From assembly GCA_025766275.1 (NCBI GenBank), contig JAFKAC010000012.1:248001-312000 (forward strand): DNA of 64,000 nt. The letters are read 5' to 3'. The notes beneath the pieces were generated by a model. The model was not told the origin of the DNA and made no database searches. It was given only the letters and a program-made list of their open reading frames with translations. This document shows positions 49,172-59,419 of the stretch, piece by piece. Each line of letters begins with the position of its first letter. The stretch's first letter is position 1. This stretch comes from Lactarius indigo. Taxonomy: Eukaryota > Basidiomycota > Agaricomycetes > Russulales > Russulaceae. Made by a program: the position numbers and the translations under genes.

Positions 49172-50601
49172 ATGCGGAAACGTTAGGCGGTGGGCAGCAC
49201 CGCAAAATGTCGGCTTCGATGTGTTTCTCTTTGGGAATGATCGACGGTTCTGTTTCGATGTCCAGAAGATAAGTAAAGAGATCGTGTGTTGTACAAGGCT
49301 AGTTTTTTTTTTTCAAAAAAAAAAGCTAGTTGGAGCGCGTTCACGTCTCGGTGGTGGTAGTCGTTCTGTTCAGAGGTATCAGTACAGACCGAACTTGACT
49401 CTCGTACTGAAGTACTGAAGCTTCAAAATTGAATGCTCTCTTCGGCTGCAATGGACGCAGCCTAGATCATTCATAGTTAAACAGTGCGATGATGACGAGG
49501 AGGGAACTTACTAATATGTGCGTGCACGTGTCCCGGGCCCGAGCTCACAGACCGCAGCTCTGGACCGGAAGCTCGGGTGCAATGCAGATTGCAGCCAATG
49601 GCTCGACGTCAAGATATGATGCAGCGGTGGGCTTTTACATTGGAGGTGCGGGTGGGTGGGTGCTCGGAATAGTAGACTCCTTTACTGTATTCGGCATTGT
49701 TCAAAGAGAATTGTAATGATATAACGGGTCTAGCCTCTGATTGTACTTCCGAGCTGTATCCCAAAATGGTACGGTAAATGCCTCCATAGTAGGTTACACA
49801 CCTTCCAACTACGTTTTAGAATTTCGCCACGCCTACCCCCGCTGCACCTACTGTTCCCACAGCTACGCAATGGGTTTGGAAGATGGGGTCACGCGGCGAT
49901 GGTGAGTCGGGAAGCGGCTCTGGCCTCTGGGTGGTTGCCTGACGTGGGGCGGAAAATGTAGACGGCGAACCAACAGCTCGCGACATGAATCACATGATCA
50001 ACGATATGCAGGGCCTCGAACTAGAGGCTCAGGACAAGCGGACCTCACCTGGAAGTCGAGCAAGCCCATGAAGCGAACAAGGATCGTCGCTTCGTCTCCC
50101 CATTCTGTATGACTTAGGTGACCTTGTCATTCTCACGGTTATTTCCGAGCCAACGCTACACAGGCGCCGAGAGAACAAAACCGGTGATGCGACCAAGAGC
50201 AGCTAACTTGAAGTTTATGCCATAGTTCGATTACTACCACTGACGATACACTCTCCATGGTCACATTGGAAATGCCCGAGAAATCGAATCCTTTCCTTGT
50301 GTTCCATACTTCGGAGGGACTCGCTTTTAAGGAAAGTGAATGACCTTTTCCCACAGCGAACACTTCATCGGATGAAGTTCATCCACCCGACCAAGCACCC
50401 GACCCCATCATATTGGACGGACAGCAAGAATTTTAATAGGCAAGTCAGTCAACGAAAGGCGCACAAGAATCACCTGCGACTTACAATCAATCACCTGCGA
50501 CTTCACTCGTCATTCCATGGAGAGTCCCCAGCCGTACTTAAGACGTCTGCTGTTACGACTTACTATTTCTTCGGAGTCCCGCTTCCATTCCATAGACTCT
50601 C
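49172..50601. repeat. Intergenic unit upstream of carbonic anhydrase B
   Basis: Paralogous to 53150-55190 apart from the insertions there. It includes the conserved box (49508-49585). It also includes a piece with cgatatgcagggcctcg (about 50000) and a piece reading [16 protein letters not shown] (about 50370-50420) that is also present upstream of copy C. Whether these are old exon remnants or part of the promoter cannot be told. Confidence 0.45.
49298..49329. terminator. T-tract/A-tract hairpin after carbonic anhydrase A
   Basis: GCTAG, 11 T, C, 10 A, GCTAG forms an inverted repeat about 130 bp past the stop codon. Copy B has the same (ctag, then 9 T and 9 A, at 51751-51778). Copy C has a decayed version near 56370. 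It lies in the 3' region and may act in 3' end formation; a role is inferred only from its position. Confidence 0.35.
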
Positions 50602-51666
50602 TTGATCTCTTCTACTTCCCTTCTTCCAATCACACTCGGTTTATATATTTCCGTGTCTAAGCCCGACTTAAGTGTGTTGCTCGACGTTGGGTCTCCACAC
50701 ACTCACCACGGTTTTCGCGTTGCTACTCTGCCTATCCTGGCGAACCTAATCCGACGGGCTTTTGCTTGGGCTCTTGCCCCTGCTTTCGCCCTTGCTGAAA
50801 TCCTTGCTACCATCATTGCCTTCGTCTCTAAATCAAACCTCAAAGAACCTGACGCTACCCTCGCGAAAATCATCTCTGCTAATTCCCGGTGGGCGAAGTC
50901 CGTGAACGTTTCCGACCCAACCTTTTTCAAGAAGTCTGCCAAGGGCCCCCAGACCCCTAAGGTGCCGTTCTGGCTTCTCGATCCCAACTCGTGCTCATCG
51001 TCATCGTATCCTCATTTTATGTGCCCACGCGCGCAGGTTCTCTGGATCGGGTGTTCTGACTCGCGTGTCCCCGAAAGTGTTATCACTGCCTCGCGCCCAG
51101 GTGACATCTTTGTCCATCGCAACATCGCCAAGTAAGTTACGCATTCCTTCCTTCATCTACTTCCCTATTGACGCTCATGCGATTTACGTACAGCCAGATT
51201 CACCCCGATGACGACAACGCGCTTGCGGTGATCACATATGCCGTCGCGCATGTCCATGTCGAGCACAGTGCGTCCTCTCCTCTCCCTCCCTCTCTGTTTA
51301 GACTGACAGCCCCGCTCTGCCGCTTGCGTGTCCCACACAGTCCTCGTCGTCGGCCATACTCGCTGCGGTGGTGCAGATGCGGCTCTCAAGGCCGTCGCCG
51401 GGGAGGGGGAGACCGAACCGGTGATCGAGCGCTGGCTTACCCCACTCATCTCGCTCGCCAGAAATCTCAGCTCGGAGGCCTCCTCTGACCCTCTCACGAG
51501 GCTAATCGAGGAGAGCGTGCGCGTTCAAGTCGAAAACGTTGCCAATTCGGAGCCAGTCCGCAAGGTGTGGGAGGGCCAAAAGGACCTGTGGGTGCATGGG
51601 CTCGTGTATGAGCTCGAGACGGGCCGACTTAGGAATCTAAACGTCACGAAGGGACGCAAATCTTGA
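50602..51666 (+). CDS. Beta-class carbonic anhydrase, copy B
   Basis: Exons: to 50961, 51037-51131, 51194-51267 and 51341-51666. [12 protein letters not shown] and VVGHTRCGG keep all zinc and dyad residues. The N-terminal segment differs from copy [22 protein letters not shown], a hydrophobic alanine-rich stretch that could be a targeting or membrane segment. The core starts EPDATLAKI where copy A has PMDATLAKI, so that Met is lost. The frame opens after a TAG at 50593-50595 with no ATG before the first intron. The true start must come from an upstream exon or a non-AUG codon. Intron 1 is 75 bp with no stop, so if retained it would insert 25 residues before VLWIGC. Confidence 0.8.
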
Positions 51667-51808
51667 ATGGGGAAAGGTTAAGCGGTGGAGAGGTTCTGTT
51701 TAGATTTTAATGTCCAGAAGATAAGTAAAGAGATCGTGTGTTGTACAAGACTAGATTTTTTTTTCAAAAAAAAAGCTAGTTGGAGCGTGTTCACGTCTCG
51801 GTGGTGGC

Positions 51809-53141
51809 CATCAGGGAAAACCTTTCGAGGTAATTGGCGATAATTTGACAGTTCTAGTAGCAAGATTATTAAAAATATTTTGCCACAACTATTGTAGCGA
51901 TATTGTACAATACTGTATTGACATTGTGCAATAACACTGTAGAGATAATGTTTCGGATATCATCGGGGTACTATCACACCAGTATCAATTTTATTGAAGC
52001 AAAGAAACAACAGTAAACAACCGGATATGCTCGGCCTTCTGCTTCTCCTCTTTATTCCGCGCCTCTGCCGCAGCAGCAGCTTCCAAGAAGATGCGCTGCT
52101 CCTCGGCCTTCTGCGCTGCGGCGTCGACGGCGATGACTACAGCCATCTCGGCCTTTTTGCGCTCGAGGTACGCTTGGTCCATCATCTCGATCTGCTGGAT
52201 CACACTCTTGTTATGTCCACGGTAGTAGGTACTTGGCCGTGGGGCCGTGTATGCGACGAGTGTGAACTCCAACCCGACGAGGTCATCTAGCTTTGAGTGC
52301 TTCAGGAAGCAGTCTTCTGGAGGCGGGGACGGTGGGGACGCCCAGTCATCGATTATCTCCTCGGCCACGTCATCTTCAATTGGGCGTAAGTGCCGCGAAA
52401 CGAGAAGGGAGGAAGAAGACTGTACCTTCAAGAGCTTCAGTATCTGATAGTATTCCTGTTCCACTGGTCCAGGAGCTAAGCCTGCAGCGAGGTTAATCAA
52501 ACCAAGGACGACAGTGGCAAGGAAAGACGGCTCACGTCCTGGGCTGCCTTGGTGTATGGAATGCAGGAATGTGTGAAGCCGCGCTACTGGTCGTACAGGC
52601 CACCGCACGGTGTGTAACTTTGCATAGGGGTTCGCTTTGATCGGAGATGCGTCGCTCTAAACTCGCTAAGGGCACACGATGGTGCGGAATGATGGAAGAT
52701 GCAGAGAACGAGGGATAGATACAGGGAGCATTTATATTGGTAAGAAGAGAAACCGATCAGTAGAGTCCAGAGAGCGACCAGGCGAGGTTGCAAAACCAGA
52801 GGGAATGCAGAACTGAAGTGTAAAATTGGCCAAAGCGCGGGGAAGTCTGGTCCACCGGAGTGGTGTGAGAAGAGAATTACAAGTGAGAGCAGAGACGAGA
52901 CAAGAAGCGACGCTGTCCGAAGTTGCGAATTGACGAGGTTAATTGCAAGTGCCTTCGGTTGGTCCTGACATTCACGCAAGAAGAAAGGGGGTAACACAGG
53001 CAACATGACTTGACTTGCGACTCGAAGCGCTCTCAAATCGGCACTGGCACGAAACAGGCTTGAGGAAAACAGTGGGAGGAGGGCATCTCGCTTATTTACC
53101 GCCACAGTATCGCCCATTCGCATGGGAGGTTTTCCCTGATG
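51809..53141. mobile_element. DNA element with 15-bp terminal inverted repeats (TE-B)
   Basis: Perfect inverted repeats catcagggaaaacct (51809-51823) and its complement (53127-53141) bound 1333 bp. The insertion lies after carbonic anhydrase B. The paralogous site after copy A (cacgtctcggtggtggtagtcgttctg, about 49341-49367) is uninterrupted, which proves an insertion. Flanks cggtggtgg (51799-51807) and ccgtggtag (53142-53150) look like an imperfect 9-bp target duplication. The interior holds an AT-rich left end, a minus-strand gene (51991-52625) and a promoter-like block with TATA at 52730-52738 that is related to the one in TE-A. No known transposase motif is seen, so the superfamily is undecided. 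Confidence 0.75.
51991..52625 (-). CDS. Unknown protein encoded inside TE-B
   Basis: A minus-strand frame is open for about 205 codons to TAA/TAG near 51991. Its text includes PGPVEQEYYQILKLLKVQ, DDVAEEIIDDWASPPSPPPE, LDDLVGLEFTLVAYTAPRP, and an alanine/glutamate-rich C-terminus (ERKKAEMAVV, EEQRIFLEAAAAAEARNKEE) that should form a coiled coil. The frame itself has no early ATG. A small first exon from ATG at 52625 (MQSYTPCG), with an intron ending just before GLAPGPVEQ, keeps phase and would give about 180 residues. I recognise no family. It may be a captured host gene or the element's own protein. Confidence 0.5.
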
Positions 53142-53320
53142 CCGTGGTAGTTGTTCTGTTCAGAGGTATTAATACAGACTGAACGTGACTCCAGTAGTAA
53201 AGTACTGAAGCTTCAAAGGTGAATGCTCTCTTCGGCTGCAATGGATGTAGGCAAGTGTCAAATTCTTACAGCCGGCGAGGAAGCGATAGACCCAAACGCA
53301 CTCATGCTCCACAACTTGAT

Positions 53321-53787
53321 CTGTTTACTTTTGGAGCAGGGCAAATAACGGGCCGAGCTGAGACCGAGCCTAGTCTGTCACGCATATCATATTGCTGTTA
53401 CTGTGATTCTCTCACCGACGAGTTGGCAAGTCTTGAGCCTGAGTCACTACCAGTGTCTGCCGGTGCACATCTCCCTTACAAAATGACACGCCGACACATC
53501 CATAAAGCTGCTAAAGAGCAGCTTGTGGTCATCAGGCTGTGTCGAAGTTTGGGTTGTTGTCGTTGTCAGCCATAGCATACAGAAAGGCCCTAAGTCCCAA
53601 TCAATATATGCTGCCTGCTGCTAGTCAGAACGTCGCTCCATAATTCGGATAAAAAGATTGAAAATTCGATTATATTGAGTGGGAGCATGCAGCATGGTGA
53701 GCGACGGGTTCATGAGCACTCACATGATAGAAGGCCCCATCATTTCCTTGTTTGTCCTGCTCCAAAAGCGGCTCCAAAAGTAAACAG
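53321..53787. mobile_element. 467-bp inverted-repeat element (TE-C, MITE-like)
   Basis: The ends are perfect 17-bp inverted repeats: ctgtttacttttggagc (53321-53337) and gctccaaaagtaaacag (53771-53787). Inside the right end, gctccaaaag is repeated. It is absent from the paralogous region upstream of copy B. A clean target duplication is not evident (aactt versus aacta next to the ends). The size and lack of coding capacity fit a MITE. Confidence 0.55.
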
Positions 53788-54356
53788 AACTATCGTTTCC
53801 TCACCAGCTGTAAGGTTTAGATCCAAACCTAGATCACCATTCATAGTTAAACAATGCGATGATGACGAGGAGGGAACTTACTAATATGTGCGTGCACGTG
53901 CTCCGGGTCCCGGGTCCGAGCTCTGGACCGCAGCTTTGAACCGGAAGCTCGGGTATTGCAAATTTCTGCCAATGCTCGACGTCAAGACATGATGCAGCGG
54001 TGAGCTCTTCTTACATTGGGGATACGAGTGGTTGAGAATTCGGAGTACTTTACTGTATTCGGTATTGTTCAGAGAGAATCCTGGTAATATGCGTGGTAAT
54101 ATATATAACGGGTCTAGCCTCTGATTGTACTTCGGGCTATATCCCAAAATGGTACGGTAAATGCCTCCACAGGCTACGCGCCCTTCCAACTACGTTTAGA
54201 AATCCGCCACGTCTGCCCCCACTGCTCCCACTGTTCCCGGCTGTGCAACGGTGAATTGTGAAACGGAAAATGTGGACGGCGAGCCAACAGCTCGCGACAT
54301 AATCAATGATATGCAGGGCCTCGGACTAGAGGCTCACTCAGGACGACCGGACCTCC

Positions 54357-54605
54357 CCCTATACCCGTGCCCCCTGAATCCGACTAGGTAGGTGCACACT
54401 GAGGTTTGGTTTCCTCATGGTCTCATTTCCGTGTGACTGTCTAATATGCGGCTAAACACCGCCTATATTGACTTCTGCCTCGTTTGCGACTGTATGCTGG
54501 GCACCCAAGCGGTTTCTCCTATTCTATAACTTCTCTCCAATTCTCTACAACCTGTCTGTAACTCTGTTATGTATCCCGGAATAAAAATTGATCCAAAAAA
54601 AAAAA
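54357..54605 (+). mobile_element. 249-bp poly(A) retroelement insertion with 15-bp target-site duplication
   Basis: The paralogous site near 50035 reads straight through, whereas here 249 bp are inserted between gacgaccggacctcc (54342-54356) and gacaaccggacctcc (54606-54620), a 15-bp duplication with one mismatch. The insert ends ctgtctgtaactctgtt, atgtatcccggaataaa, ttgatcc and 11 A (54595-54605). The same 3' tail ends the insertions at 14417-14578 (minus strand) and 25462-25500. This is either a 5'-truncated LINE or a SINE with a LINE-derived tail. Confidence 0.8.
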
Positions 54606-54828
54606 GACAACCGGACCTCCTCACCGTGAAAGTCAAGCAAGCCCGTGAAGCGAACAAGGATCCTCGTCTCGTCTCCCTATTCTGCATGGGTAACCATGTC
54701 ATTCTCACGGTTATTTCCGGGCCAACGCAACATACGCACCGAGAGTACAATACCGGGGATGCGACCGAGAGCAGCTAACTCAAAGTTTATGCCTCAGTTC
54801 GGTTACTGCCCCTGACGATACATTCTCC

Positions 54829-56222
54829 ATGGTCACACTGGAAATGCCCGAGAAATCAATTTTTTTCCCTGTATTCCATACTTCGGAGGTAAGTTACTCG
54901 CTTTTAAAGAAAGTGAATGATTTTCCTACAGCAAGCATTTCATCCACCCGACCAAGCACCCGACCCCATCATATTGGACGGACAGCAAGAATTTTAATAG
55001 GCAAGTCAGTCAACGAAAGGCTCACAAGAATCACTTGCGAGTTACAAGCAATCACCTGCAACTTCACTCTTCATTCCAAGGAGAGTCCCCAGCCGTACTT
55101 AAGAAGTCTGCTGTTACTACTTACTATTTCTTCGGAGTCGGAGTCCTGCTTCTATTCTATAGACTCTTTTGATCTCTTCTATTTCCCTTCCAACCACATT
55201 GGGTTCTTATTTCCGTACCTTAAGCCCGACTTAAGTGTGCTGCTCGACGTTGGGTTTCCACACACTCACCACTGTTTTCGCGTTGCTGCTCTGCCTATCC
55301 TGGCGAAACTAATCCAACGGGCTTTTGCTTGGGCTTTTGCCCTTGCTTTTGCCCTTGCTTTCGTCCTCGCTTCCGTCGTTGCTTCCGTACCAAAACTCGA
55401 AGAACCTGATGCTACCCTCGCGAAAATCTTCTCTGCTCATTCCCGGTGGGCGAAGTCCGTGAAAGTTGCCGACCCAACGTTTTTCAAGAAGTCTGCCAAG
55501 GGTCCCCAGACCCCTAAGGTGCCGTTCTGGCTTCTCGATCCCAACTCGTGCTCATCGTCGTCGTATCCCCATTTATGTGCCCACGCGCGCAGGTGCTCTG
55601 GATCGGGTGTTCCGACTCGCGTGTCCCTGAAAGTGTTATCACTGCTTCGCGTCCGGGTGACATCTTTGTCCATCGCAACATCGCCAAGTAAGTTACGCAT
55701 TCCTTCCTTCATCTACTTCCCTATTGACGCTCATGCGATTTACGTACAGCCAGATTCACCCCGATGACGACAACGCCTTTGCGGTGATCACATATGCCGT
55801 CGCGCATGTCCATGTCGAGCACAGTACGTCCTCTCCTCTCCCTCCCTCTCTGTTTAGGCTGACAGGCCCGCTTTGCCGCTTGCGTGTCTCACGCAGTCTT
55901 CGTTGTCGGTCACACTCGCTGTGGTGGTGCAGATGCGGCTCTCAAGACCATCGCCGGGGCGGGGGAGGCCGAACCGGTGATCGAGCGCTGGCTTACCCCA
56001 CTCATCTCGCTCGCCAGAAATCTCAGCTCGGAGGCCTCCTCTGACCCTCTCACGAGGCTAATCGAGGAGAACGTGCACGTTCAGGTCAAAAATGTTGCCA
56101 ATTCGGAGCCAGTCCGCAAGGTGTGGGAGGGAAAGAAGGACTTGTGGGTGCACGGGCTTGTGTATGAGCTCGAGACGGGCCGACTTAGGAATCTAAACAT
56201 CACGAAGGGGCGCAAATCTTAA
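54829..56222 (+). CDS. Beta-class carbonic anhydrase, copy C
   Basis: Exons: to 55518, 55593-55687, 55750-55823 and 55897-56222. [12 protein letters not shown] and VVGHTRCGG are intact, and the ending is [12 protein letters not shown]. The N-terminal region resembles copy B, with an alanine-rich hydrophobic stretch ([19 protein letters not shown]). As in B, the core Met is replaced (EPDATLAKI). The only in-frame ATG upstream is at 54829, giving an extension of about 200 residues that looks like former intergenic DNA. The real start is therefore unclear, and the span to about 55200 may be untranslated. Intron 1 is 74 bp. Confidence 0.75.
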
Positions 56223-56851
56223 ACGTTGAAAGGTTAAGCGGCGGGGAATACCGCAGAATTTCGTGCTTGATGTGTCTTCCTTTAGGGAAGACGGAAGATT
56301 CTGTTCCGATGTTAGTATCTAGGAGATGATAAAGAGATCGTGTGTTGTTCAAGGTTGGTTGGTGATTTTTTTTTTTTTTACAAAAAAAGGCTCGTGGAGC
56401 GCATTCACGTGTCGGTGGGAGTAGCCGTCGTTCAGAGGAGTATCGGCACAGCAACTGAACTTGAATCCGGTGCTAAATTAAAGCTTGAATATTGAATACT
56501 CAAATTGTCGAAGCTATGACCATGACTGGAAAAGGCTGAGATGATATCACCCTCTTGTCACGCTCGGGATGTCTCTGGGTGCACACCGTGCAATGGACAT
56601 AAAATGTGAAAGGTTTAGAGATGAGATGAAAGAGACAAGTAGGAACAAGAGTAAGACAGGACAGTAAAGAGATAGGGAGAGGTTTCGATACAGCTGGTAG
56701 TACCAGTGCTAGGAATGTATTACCACTGATAGTCCACAGGTACGCAAGAACAAGAGGGTGATATGGGTCAAGTCAGTCAGGTAAGCGAAAGAAATGGAAT
56801 ATGATCAACACGCAGTGCGGAAGTCCAGGGACAAGAACCGAGAACTTGAGA
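56223..56851. other. Intergenic region after carbonic anhydrase C
   Basis: Begins with the decayed poly(T)/poly(A) 3' structure (about 56366-56388) and the start of the next repeat unit (gttcagagga..tatcgg at about 56431), which then fades out. No gene is recognised. Confidence 0.4.
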
Positions 56852-58138
56852 CTACGAACTCTGAGTCCTAGCCTGGCCATAACTTGGAGGCGCTTCGGAC
56901 ATCACATCATGGGTTTCTTGAGCATGAAGTCGTTGCACCTCGCTCCGCAGGTACTCGACTTCAAATTGAAGGGTCCTATCTTCGGGCAGTGGTGTCGCCT
57001 CACCCTGTCCGGTGGTGACAATTGATAGTGGAGTGGGCCGAGGGTTACCCAAGGCTGACTCCACGGGGGTGGAGGTGAGTTGGGCGTCTACTGCCCTTGA
57101 GCGCAGCCGCGCGAGCTCTTTGCTGGACAGGCCGACGGGGATGGGCAACGTACATGGCGAGGACTGGAGGAGCTGTGGCCCCGACGAAGACAGTCTAGGG
57201 TCCAGAGGACTGGTCGGCATGCTGACGGGATCGAAAGGCCGTTGCTGCTGAGACCGTGGATCCAGTGGTGTTGCGTCCGTATGTGTCGGGTTGGATGGCG
57301 TCACTGCCTCTTCCGCGCTCGCCCTCATAAGCGCATTCGAGAAGGGAGAAATACCGGTTTTGCGCATACGGTGTTGTCTCCGGTGACGCCAAACAAAGGC
57401 GATAGCACCAATCGCGAGGACCATGGCGGCAACCCCGCCTACAATACCCCCGACAACGGCGCCGGTGTGCGAGGTAGCGTTTGATTCCAGTGGTTTCGCC
57501 GTCGTAGTAGCTTCGGTTGTCGCTGGTGTTTGGACTACGGACGTGGTGGAAGCACTTGCAGAGACGGGGAGAAATTGACGGACGCAGTCGACATTCGTGT
57601 CGTTTCGAATGAAGAACGGGGAAGACGGGACTTCAAGAACACCCTGGACGGTAGCTAGTATTTTGTACCAGCCCTGGGGAACATTAGTAGAGGACCACCT
57701 CCAGACGCCTACAAGAGGGTCCATCTGCGTTGCGAGCTGTTCATTGATTGGGGGGAAATAGGAGCCACCGTAGCCAGAGTATTGACGCCTGCTTACGCCT
57801 CTTGGAAGTCCGTAGACGTTGAGTCCACTCGTGGTCGACTGTACGGTGCTCGTGACCGAGCTGGCCAACGGGGCCTGCTGGAAGACGTTCACATTCGTGA
57901 TATTGAAAGACATCGGTGCTGAAGGACCAGTGTATGTCCACCGAACCTCGGCGATTGTGCACGTACACATTTCACTTATGCTTGAAAATTGAAAAGCCGG
58001 ACCAGCCGAGCTGCTCGTCTGCACTGTACTACTGGATGTGGTCGTGGAGAAGGGGGTGGAAGACGCCGTCACGGTTTGGCTCATGATTGACGAAGTAACG
58101 CAAGGCGGAAGAGGGAACTGGCAAACCAAGTGAGCCAC
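56852..58138 (-). CDS. Single-pass membrane protein with Ser/Thr-rich outer part
   Basis: One open frame of 428 codons. An outer part of about 215 residues contains Ser/Thr-rich stretches, VRWTYTGPSAPMSFNITNV and VGVWRWSSTNVPQGWYKILA, which look like a folded beta-rich domain with N-glycosylation sites. It ends in a Thr-rich stalk (TPATTEATTTAK). A membrane helix follows, GAVVGGIVGGVAAMVLAIGA, with a basic stop (WRHRRQHRMRK). The cytosolic tail of about 160 residues is Pro/Ser-rich and ends with a short charged helix (EVEYLRSEVQRLHAQE). This design is common among basidiomycete surface proteins. No enzymatic motif is seen. The start is uncertain: the first Met lacks a clear signal peptide, and MSQTVTASS at residue 19 is an alternative. 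Confidence 0.75.
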   Translation of the reverse strand: MAHLVCQFPLPPCVTSSIMSQTVTASSTPFSTTTSSSTVQTSSSAGPAFQFSSISEMCTCTIAEVRWTYTGPSAPMSFNITNVNVFQQAPLASSVTSTVQSTTSGLNVYGLPRGVSRRQYSGYGGSYFPPINEQLATQMDPLVGVWRWSSTNVPQGWYKILATVQGVLEVPSSPFFIRNDTNVDCVRQFLPVSASASTTSVVQTPATTEATTTAKPLESNATSHTGAVVGGIVGGVAAMVLAIGAIAFVWRHRRQHRMRKTGISPFSNALMRASAEEAVTPSNPTHTDATPLDPRSQQQRPFDPVSMPTSPLDPRLSSSGPQLLQSSPCTLPIPVGLSSKELARLRSRAVDAQLTSTPVESALGNPRPTPLSIVTTGQGEATPLPEDRTLQFEVEYLRSEVQRLHAQETHDVMSEAPPSYGQARTQSS

Positions 58139-59419
58139 AGCTAATCGTGGGCCTTGGTGGCTTTAGGTATTCAAGGATTTGGTCCTTCCCCGCAATAATA
58201 CAGGGCCTGAAAAAAGGTTTGACGGGATCAAGAGCGGTTCAAATTGCGGAAGATGGCATAAGGAGTTATTAGCTGCCATCCATTGACTAGATTTAGCATG
58301 CCGGTGATGTAGAAGCGTCGCACCCTCGAGGATGATGAGTTCTCAGATTGTTGGTATCATGATGTTGATGATGTAGAAGCACCGCCCTCTAGGGAGCGAG
58401 GAGTTCCCAGAAGTTTCGGCGTTTCTTCCGCGTGTTTTTGGTATCGTATCCGAGTCTTTGTGCTTGCACTTTCGAGATTGCTCGAACTTGCACAGCGAGT
58501 CTGGGTTGGTTTGACTATCCTATAATGCTACGCAGAGAGATAACGAAGACGCACTAGCGGCATTTGTGTCAGTGTTCCCAAAATACAGGACGACTTTACT
58601 GTTTTCAGTCCATACAAGGGGCTGTGGGAGTGGTGATCTCCGAGTCCTGCCGTGGATGTGTCAATCGACCGGCGACCACATACCTAGGTGCTTGTGCTAG
58701 TTTTTCAACGTGAGAAGCTTCCGGCACCCAGCCTGCCTTTACTCATTCGAGGTGATCCAAGACCGTAGTCCCTGAATGAGGTTGAGGTCGTCGTAAGTGA
58801 TGTAGAACCTTCGAGGTCGTAGCAACGCCAGCACTACATAGAGGAAGTGAACACCGGTCTACCAAGACCGCACCCTTCATAATGCGGTCATGTGTGAATG
58901 GAAGGTACGGTCGTGGTTACCGTGACACAGGAGTACAGTAATTTAAACGACTTTCACACGCTAATCATATAGTTAGGGTTCGATTTCATCGCCCCCGACC
59001 TTGCTGGATGAGAGATTTTGATCGGAGGAAATTGATTGAGAAGGCCTGTTGTTACGGCCCTACGGGTGGATACGGTATGATTTATCTTGAGTCGTGCGGT
59101 TAACTATGAAGACTGTGGACACTCTGAGTGATTCAAGTGAACCCAATACAGTACACAGACATTTGTCAGCTGGCGGATTGCCTACTACGGAGGTACAGCC
59201 ATGGTTGATTATCGCAGATGATTATCATGGAAATGAACGGTAAAGTACATGGCTGATGATCTCTGTCTCCATACAGGAGACGCCACTGGTGGAGCAGATA
59301 CACGTAACTTAGAACATGAGTGAGAAGAGGTGTCGTCCAGACGAGGCCGTGCGTCGAAAAGCGAAGTTGGTACCCCAACTAGCATACTGGCTCGTGTGTA
59401 GCCAGACATTCTTCATGGC
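58139..59419. other. Intergenic region with a diverged short tandem duplication
   Basis: No gene is recognised. The sequence gatgtagaagc.ccgc...gaggagttc.cag occurs twice, at about 58300-58345 and 58362-58415, with a third partial gatgtagaaccttcgagg at about 58800. Confidence 0.4.

Larger units (their letters stand above)
53142..54828. repeat. Intergenic unit upstream of carbonic anhydrase C, with insertions
   Basis: Paralogous to 49360-50250 (gttctgttcagaggtat, gaatgctctcttcggctgc, then cattcatagttaaaca.tgcgatgatgac). Relative to that copy it carries about 580 extra bases between 53252 and 53829, which include a 467-bp inverted-repeat element, and a 249-bp retroelement at 54357-54605. Confidence 0.55.

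Noticed and set aside
52584..53123. 179-codon minus-strand frame upstream of the TE-B gene
   Set aside because: It covers the CT-rich promoter block and TATA box shared with TE-A, so it is more likely untranslated.
53219..53575. 118-codon plus-strand frame
   Set aside because: It runs across the left boundary of TE-C and has no counterpart in the paralogous unit.
54829..55200. N-terminal extension of carbonic anhydrase C from the ATG at 54829
   Set aside because: The same stretch upstream of copy B is broken by stops and frameshifts, so it is probably intergenic. It is kept in the span only because no other ATG is available.
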